This document shows, one piece after another, positions 61,012-64,000 of a stretch of DNA of 64,000 nucleotides. The translations under genes were made by a program, and so were the position numbers. The notes beneath the pieces were generated by a model. That model ran no database searches, was not told the DNA's origin, and worked only from the letters and a program-made list of their open reading frames with translations. Position 1 is the stretch's first letter, and the number at the start of each line of letters is the position of its first letter. The stretch is from IMCC45349 sp047219225 (lineage in GTDB: Bacteria; Bacteroidota; Bacteroidia; Flavobacteriales; Flavobacteriaceae). The stretch covers positions 1,426,001 through 1,490,000 of the forward strand of contig NZ_CP178208.1 in NCBI RefSeq assembly GCF_047219225.1. Direction: 5' to 3'.

Positions 61012-62256
61012 ATGCAAAAAATAGAATTAATGGCGCCTGCTGGAAACTTTGAATCGCTTCAAGCAGCTTTAGATAATGGTGCAGACTCAGTATATTTTGG
61101 AGTTGAACAACTAAATATGAGAGCTAGAGCATCTATTAATTTTACTTTAGATGATTTACCAGAAATCTCAAGACGTTGTAAAGAAAAAAATGTTAGAACG
61201 TATTTAACTTTAAATACGATTATTTACGACCATGATTTATCTATTGTCAAGACACTGATCAAACAAGCTAAAGCAGCAGATATTACAGCTGTAATTGCTA
61301 TGGATCAAGCTGTAATTGCATCGGCAAGAGAGGTTGGTATGGAAGTGCATATTTCGACACAAATCAATATAACAAACATAGAAACAGTCAAGTTTTATGC
61401 AATGTTTGCAGACACAATGGTGTTGAGTAGAGAGTTGAGTTTACGTCAAGTAAAAAAGATTACTGAGCAAATTGAAAAAGATCAAATTAAAGGGCCTTCA
61501 GGGAATTTGGTTGAAATTGAAATCTTTGGACACGGAGCTTTGTGTATGGCGGTTTCAGGTAAATGTTATATGAGTTTACACTCCCATAACTCTTCTGCAA
61601 ATAGAGGAGCTTGTAAACAAAATTGTAGAAAAAAATATACTGTTGTGGACCAAGAAACTGGTTTTGAAATGGAATTAGATAATGAGTATATAATGTCTCC
61701 TAAAGATTTATGTACAATCGATTTTCTTGACCAAGTTGTAGATGCAGGGATAAAAGTTCTAAAAATTGAAGGACGTGGTCGTGCACCTGAATATGTTGCA
61801 AGAGTTATAAAATGTTATCGAGATGCTATCGATAGTATTGAAAATGGAACTTACGATAAAGAGAAAGTGATTTCTTGGATGAAGGAGCTTGAAACTGTCT
61901 ATAATAGAGGTTTTTGGAACGGTTATTACTTAGGACAAAAACTAGGAGAGTGGAGCAAAGGTTCAGGGTCTCATGCAACTCAAAAGAAAGTGTATATAGG
62001 AAAAGGAATGCACTATTTTCCAAAGCCAGAAATTGGAGAATTTAAAATTGAAGCATACGACTTAACTGTCGGAGATAAAATTTTAGTAACAGGACCAACT
62101 ACTGGAGCTAAAGAAGTACAGGTTGACGAAATGCTTGTAAACGATGAGAAGTTAACTAAAGCTTCAAAAGGAGATTCAGTAACAATTCCTTTAGGTTTTA
62201 GAATTCGTCCTTCCGATAAATTGTACAAAATTGTCGAAAATAAAGTAGAAGCTTAA
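61012..62256 (+). CDS. trhP: U32 family peptidase-like protein, probable tRNA hydroxylation protein TrhP
   Basis: A 414-residue U32 protein beginning ELMAPAGNFESLQAALDNGAD, with the conserved HGALCMAVSGKCYMS (C178, C185), and further Cys in NRGACKQNCRKKY, four cysteines that in this family are thought to hold an iron-sulfur cluster. The C-terminal third carries the beta domain of TrhP (GEFKIEAYDLTVGDKILVTG). E. coli TrhP hydroxylates U34 with prephenate as a source; there it was first called a peptidase. The adjoining trhO and ferredoxin genes support that role over proteolysis. Prephenate use here is inferred. Confidence 0.85.
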   Translation: MQKIELMAPAGNFESLQAALDNGADSVYFGVEQLNMRARASINFTLDDLPEISRRCKEKNVRTYLTLNTIIYDHDLSIVKTLIKQAKAADITAVIAMDQAVIASAREVGMEVHISTQINITNIETVKFYAMFADTMVLSRELSLRQVKKITEQIEKDQIKGPSGNLVEIEIFGHGALCMAVSGKCYMSLHSHNSSANRGACKQNCRKKYTVVDQETGFEMELDNEYIMSPKDLCTIDFLDQVVDAGIKVLKIEGRGRAPEYVARVIKCYRDAIDSIENGTYDKEKVISWMKELETVYNRGFWNGYYLGQKLGEWSKGSGSHATQKKVYIGKGMHYFPKPEIGEFKIEAYDLTVGDKILVTGPTTGAKEVQVDEMLVNDEKLTKASKGDSVTIPLGFRIRPSDKLYKIVENKVEA

Positions 62257-62486
62257 TGGTAATTATTACCTTACAACGCAACAAATGTATTGGATGTAAT
62301 TATTGTGTAGAAATGGCTCCCGGTCAATTTCAAATGTCAAAAAAAGATGGGAAAACAGTATTATTACACTCAAAAGATAAAAAGGGTTTTTTTACTGTTA
62401 AATCTAATGACGATATGATTTTTGAAGATTGTGATAATGCAGCAAAAGCGTGTCCAGTGAATATAATTAGTGTTAAACAAAACTAA
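62256..62486 (+). CDS. Ferredoxin, 4Fe-4S type
   Basis: A 76-residue ferredoxin with C11-x2-C14-x2-C17 and C66-Pro, the four ligands of one 4Fe-4S cluster; C59 is extra. MVIITLQRNKCIGCNYC is a typical start for the monocluster type. Its ATG shares one base with the U32 stop (TAATG), so the two proteins are coupled; electrons for the U32 protein or for the next radical SAM enzyme are possible uses. It overlaps no conserved part of the next gene. Confidence 0.93.
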   Translation: MVIITLQRNKCIGCNYCVEMAPGQFQMSKKDGKTVLLHSKDKKGFFTVKSNDDMIFEDCDNAAKACPVNIISVKQN

Positions 62487-62502
62487 TATCTATTTTAAAC
62501 TA

Positions 62503-63507
62503 ATGGATGTATATAAGCTACTACAGCTAAATAGAAAAATCAAAAGCCATAGAATAAAATTCTTTGGACTTTGGTTTTTACATACATTCAAAAGACGTTA
62601 TTTAGCGGTTAATCTTGACCCTGTAATGGCTTGTAATTTAAGGTGTAAAATGTGTTATTTCACTGATGCAGATTTTGTAAAAACCTTAAAAGGACAATTT
62701 AAAAAAGAGGAGCTTGATAGAGTTGCAAACGTTATTTTTAAAAGAGCTCTAAAACTTCAAATAGGCTGTGGTACAGAGCCAACTTTATATAAAAACTTAG
62801 AGCATATTGTTGCTTTAGGGAAACAATATAAAGTTCCATATATTTCTTTAACAACAAATGCCAATTTGCTTGATGAAGCAAAAATTGAATCATTAATTAA
62901 AGCTGGATTAAATGAGTTTACAATCTCATTGCATGGTGTTACTAAAGAAAGCTATGAAGACTTTATGAAAAAGGCGAGCTATGAAAAATTTCAAAATGCA
63001 TTTAAAGCGTTTGCAAAATTAAAGCAACAGTACGATTTTAAAGTAAGAATAAACTATACATTCAATAAGGATAACTTTTATGAGTTAACTGAATTGTTTG
63101 CACATTTTGATGGTTCAAGTTTTGATATTTTACAAATTAGACCAATTAGAAAAATAGGGAACACTGAGTATAATGATTTTGATTTAGATGCAATTAGAGA
63201 TGATTATCCAAGTGTTTTAGAAACTATTAAAAACAATTGTAAAAAACACAATATAACAGTTTTGGCTTCAGATAGTATTCCTAAAACAAAAGATAGTAAT
63301 CAATCAAGTTTTATTTTCGATTATACATTTTGTTATGTGTCACCAAATAAATTTTGGAAACCTAACTTCAATTGGAAAGAAGAAAGCTTTGATGATTTTT
63401 CTAAAAAAATAAAATGGAGTAAACAACTTTGGTCAAATATTTTCAAGTCAAAAAAACAGCTTAAATCAATGAGTAACAGGCTTAATTACGAAATTGATTT
63501 TAATTAA
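62503..63507 (+). CDS. Radical SAM protein
   Basis: A 334-residue radical SAM enzyme with the cluster motif C44-x3-C48-x2-C51 in ACNLRCKMCYF, a GCGTEPTLY motif (in place of the usual GGEP), and TTNANLL and EFTISLHG, which are standard strands of the TIM barrel. It has no SPASM Cys-rich tail that I can see. The substrate is unknown. I use ATG 62503; the ORF is open from 62470, but that start overlaps the ferredoxin gene. It lies 16 bases after the ferredoxin and may take electrons from it. Confidence 0.88.
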   Translation: MDVYKLLQLNRKIKSHRIKFFGLWFLHTFKRRYLAVNLDPVMACNLRCKMCYFTDADFVKTLKGQFKKEELDRVANVIFKRALKLQIGCGTEPTLYKNLEHIVALGKQYKVPYISLTTNANLLDEAKIESLIKAGLNEFTISLHGVTKESYEDFMKKASYEKFQNAFKAFAKLKQQYDFKVRINYTFNKDNFYELTELFAHFDGSSFDILQIRPIRKIGNTEYNDFDLDAIRDDYPSVLETIKNNCKKHNITVLASDSIPKTKDSNQSSFIFDYTFCYVSPNKFWKPNFNWKEESFDDFSKKIKWSKQLWSNIFKSKKQLKSMSNRLNYEIDFN

Positions 63508-63619
63508 TAGCTGCATTTTTTTAAGTCATTATAATAATCTTATCTTTACGTTTTAAAATCAATTATAAACTTTCATTCGTAATAACTTAGTTATTAGCGA
63601 ATTCAATATATATAAACAC

Positions 63620-64000
63620 ATGGCTTGTAACAGTTGTTCAACTGGTAAAGACGGTCAACCAAAAGGATGTAAAAGTAATGGCACCTGTGGTACTGATAGT
63701 TGTAACAAACTTACCGTTTTTGATTGGCTTTCTAATATGTCACTTCCTAATGGTATGACACCTTTTAATTGGGTGGAAGTACGTTTTAAAAATGGAAGAA
63801 AACATTATTATAAAAACACTGAAAATCTTACCTTAAGCATAGGAGATATCGTAGCTACTCAAGCAAAAACAGGGCACGATATTGGAATGGTTACACTTAC
63901 TGGAGAATTAGTAAGAGTACAAATGAAACGTAAAAAAATCTCGGAAAATGCTGAAGAGATTTATAAAATATATAGAAAAGCTTCACAAAAAGATATTGAT
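63620..64000 (+). CDS. ricT: PSP1 domain protein RicT (partial, runs off the window)
   Basis: The first 127 codons are present. The N-terminus is Cys-rich (C3, C6, C17, C23, C28 in MACNSCSTGKDGQPKGCK and GTCGTDSC), then KLTVFDWLSNM and the start of a PSP1 domain (WVEVRFKNGRKHYY, TLTGELVRVQMK). This is the Bacteroidota RicT family; in B. subtilis RicT joins RicA and RicF in a complex with 4Fe-4S clusters that stimulates RNase Y. Cysteines here suggest a cluster too. A near-consensus TATCTTTA box lies at 63541-63548. Confidence 0.88.
   Translation, partial: MACNSCSTGKDGQPKGCKSNGTCGTDSCNKLTVFDWLSNMSLPNGMTPFNWVEVRFKNGRKHYYKNTENLTLSIGDIVATQAKTGHDIGMVTLTGELVRVQMKRKKISENAEEIYKIYRKASQKDID

Noticed and set aside
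1..64000. CRISPR array, insertion sequence, prophage or integron
   Set aside because: No regularly spaced repeats, no transposase, integrase or phage structural genes seen on either strand.
1..64000. tRNA or rRNA genes
   Set aside because: Intergenic stretches are short and AT-rich; none shows the GTTCRANNC T-loop or rRNA-like sequence.

Overview
The window is AT-rich chromosomal DNA of a member of the Bacteroidota, most likely a marine Flavobacteriaceae. The signs are flavobacterial conserved genes (SprE/PorW of the type IX secretion system, DUF6341, DUF6427, DUF5687, DUF4292, DUF4837 and DUF6168 families), an atpBEFHAG cluster without atpD and atpC, the lack of Shine-Dalgarno sequences, and several promoters of the form TTG-N18-23-TAnnTTTG. 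I see no rRNA, tRNA, CRISPR array, insertion sequence or phage gene. Family names are assigned from motifs and memory of the families, not from searches.

Layout. 1-4631: conserved housekeeping genes (a DUF4837 tail, tatA, an active M23 peptidase, a GH3-like enzyme, a nucleosidase-like DUF6909 protein). 4633-26475: a long, tightly packed surface-polysaccharide locus on the + strand. It contains a Wzz-like protein, the four dTDP-L-rhamnose genes, a complete route to PAPS (CysD, CysN, CysC) with the PAP-recycling phosphatase CysQ fused to RfbD, a flippase, two sulfotransferases, four glycosyltransferases, two Wzy/ligase-like membrane proteins, UDP-glucose dehydrogenase, UDP-xylose synthase and an initiating glycosyl-phosphate transferase. 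A CapK-like gene faces it at 26468-27775. 27860-36244: purD, upp, a heptosyltransferase-like GT9 with DUF4254, a flavin/2Fe-2S oxidoreductase and an ABC exporter. 36362-45049: sprE/porW, a bactofilin and the atp operon. 45145-51004: a second flippase, dut, a TPR protein, DUF4292 and a degenerate LytM (EnvC-like) protein. 51007-59465: mostly minus-strand genes, including a thioesterase, an HU-SPOR protein, trpS, an ECF sigma factor with a trans-envelope partner, and recA, with dprA and plsC on +. 59466-59920: a gene-poor gap that holds a small, well-terminated orphan transcription unit. 59921-64000: trhO, a U32 protein, a ferredoxin, a radical SAM protein and the start of a RicT/PSP1 gene.

The most interesting system is the polysaccharide locus. 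It carries the sugar donors, the sulfate donor, the enzyme that removes its by-product, the sulfotransferases and the export and polymerisation machinery. Read together, it looks like a self-sufficient factory for a sulfated surface glycan (O-antigen or exopolysaccharide) that probably contains rhamnose and uronic acid or xylose. The window has no CysH or sulfite reductase, so the PAPS module looks dedicated to sulfation rather than cysteine synthesis. The RfbD-CysQ fusion ties the two halves together in one polypeptide.

Other points worth attention are the 30-codon ORF unit at 59668-59849, the trhO/U32/ferredoxin cluster (probably wobble-uridine hydroxylation), the ECF sigma factor coupled to a protein with both an inner-membrane helix and an outer-membrane barrel, and stem-loops between atp genes.
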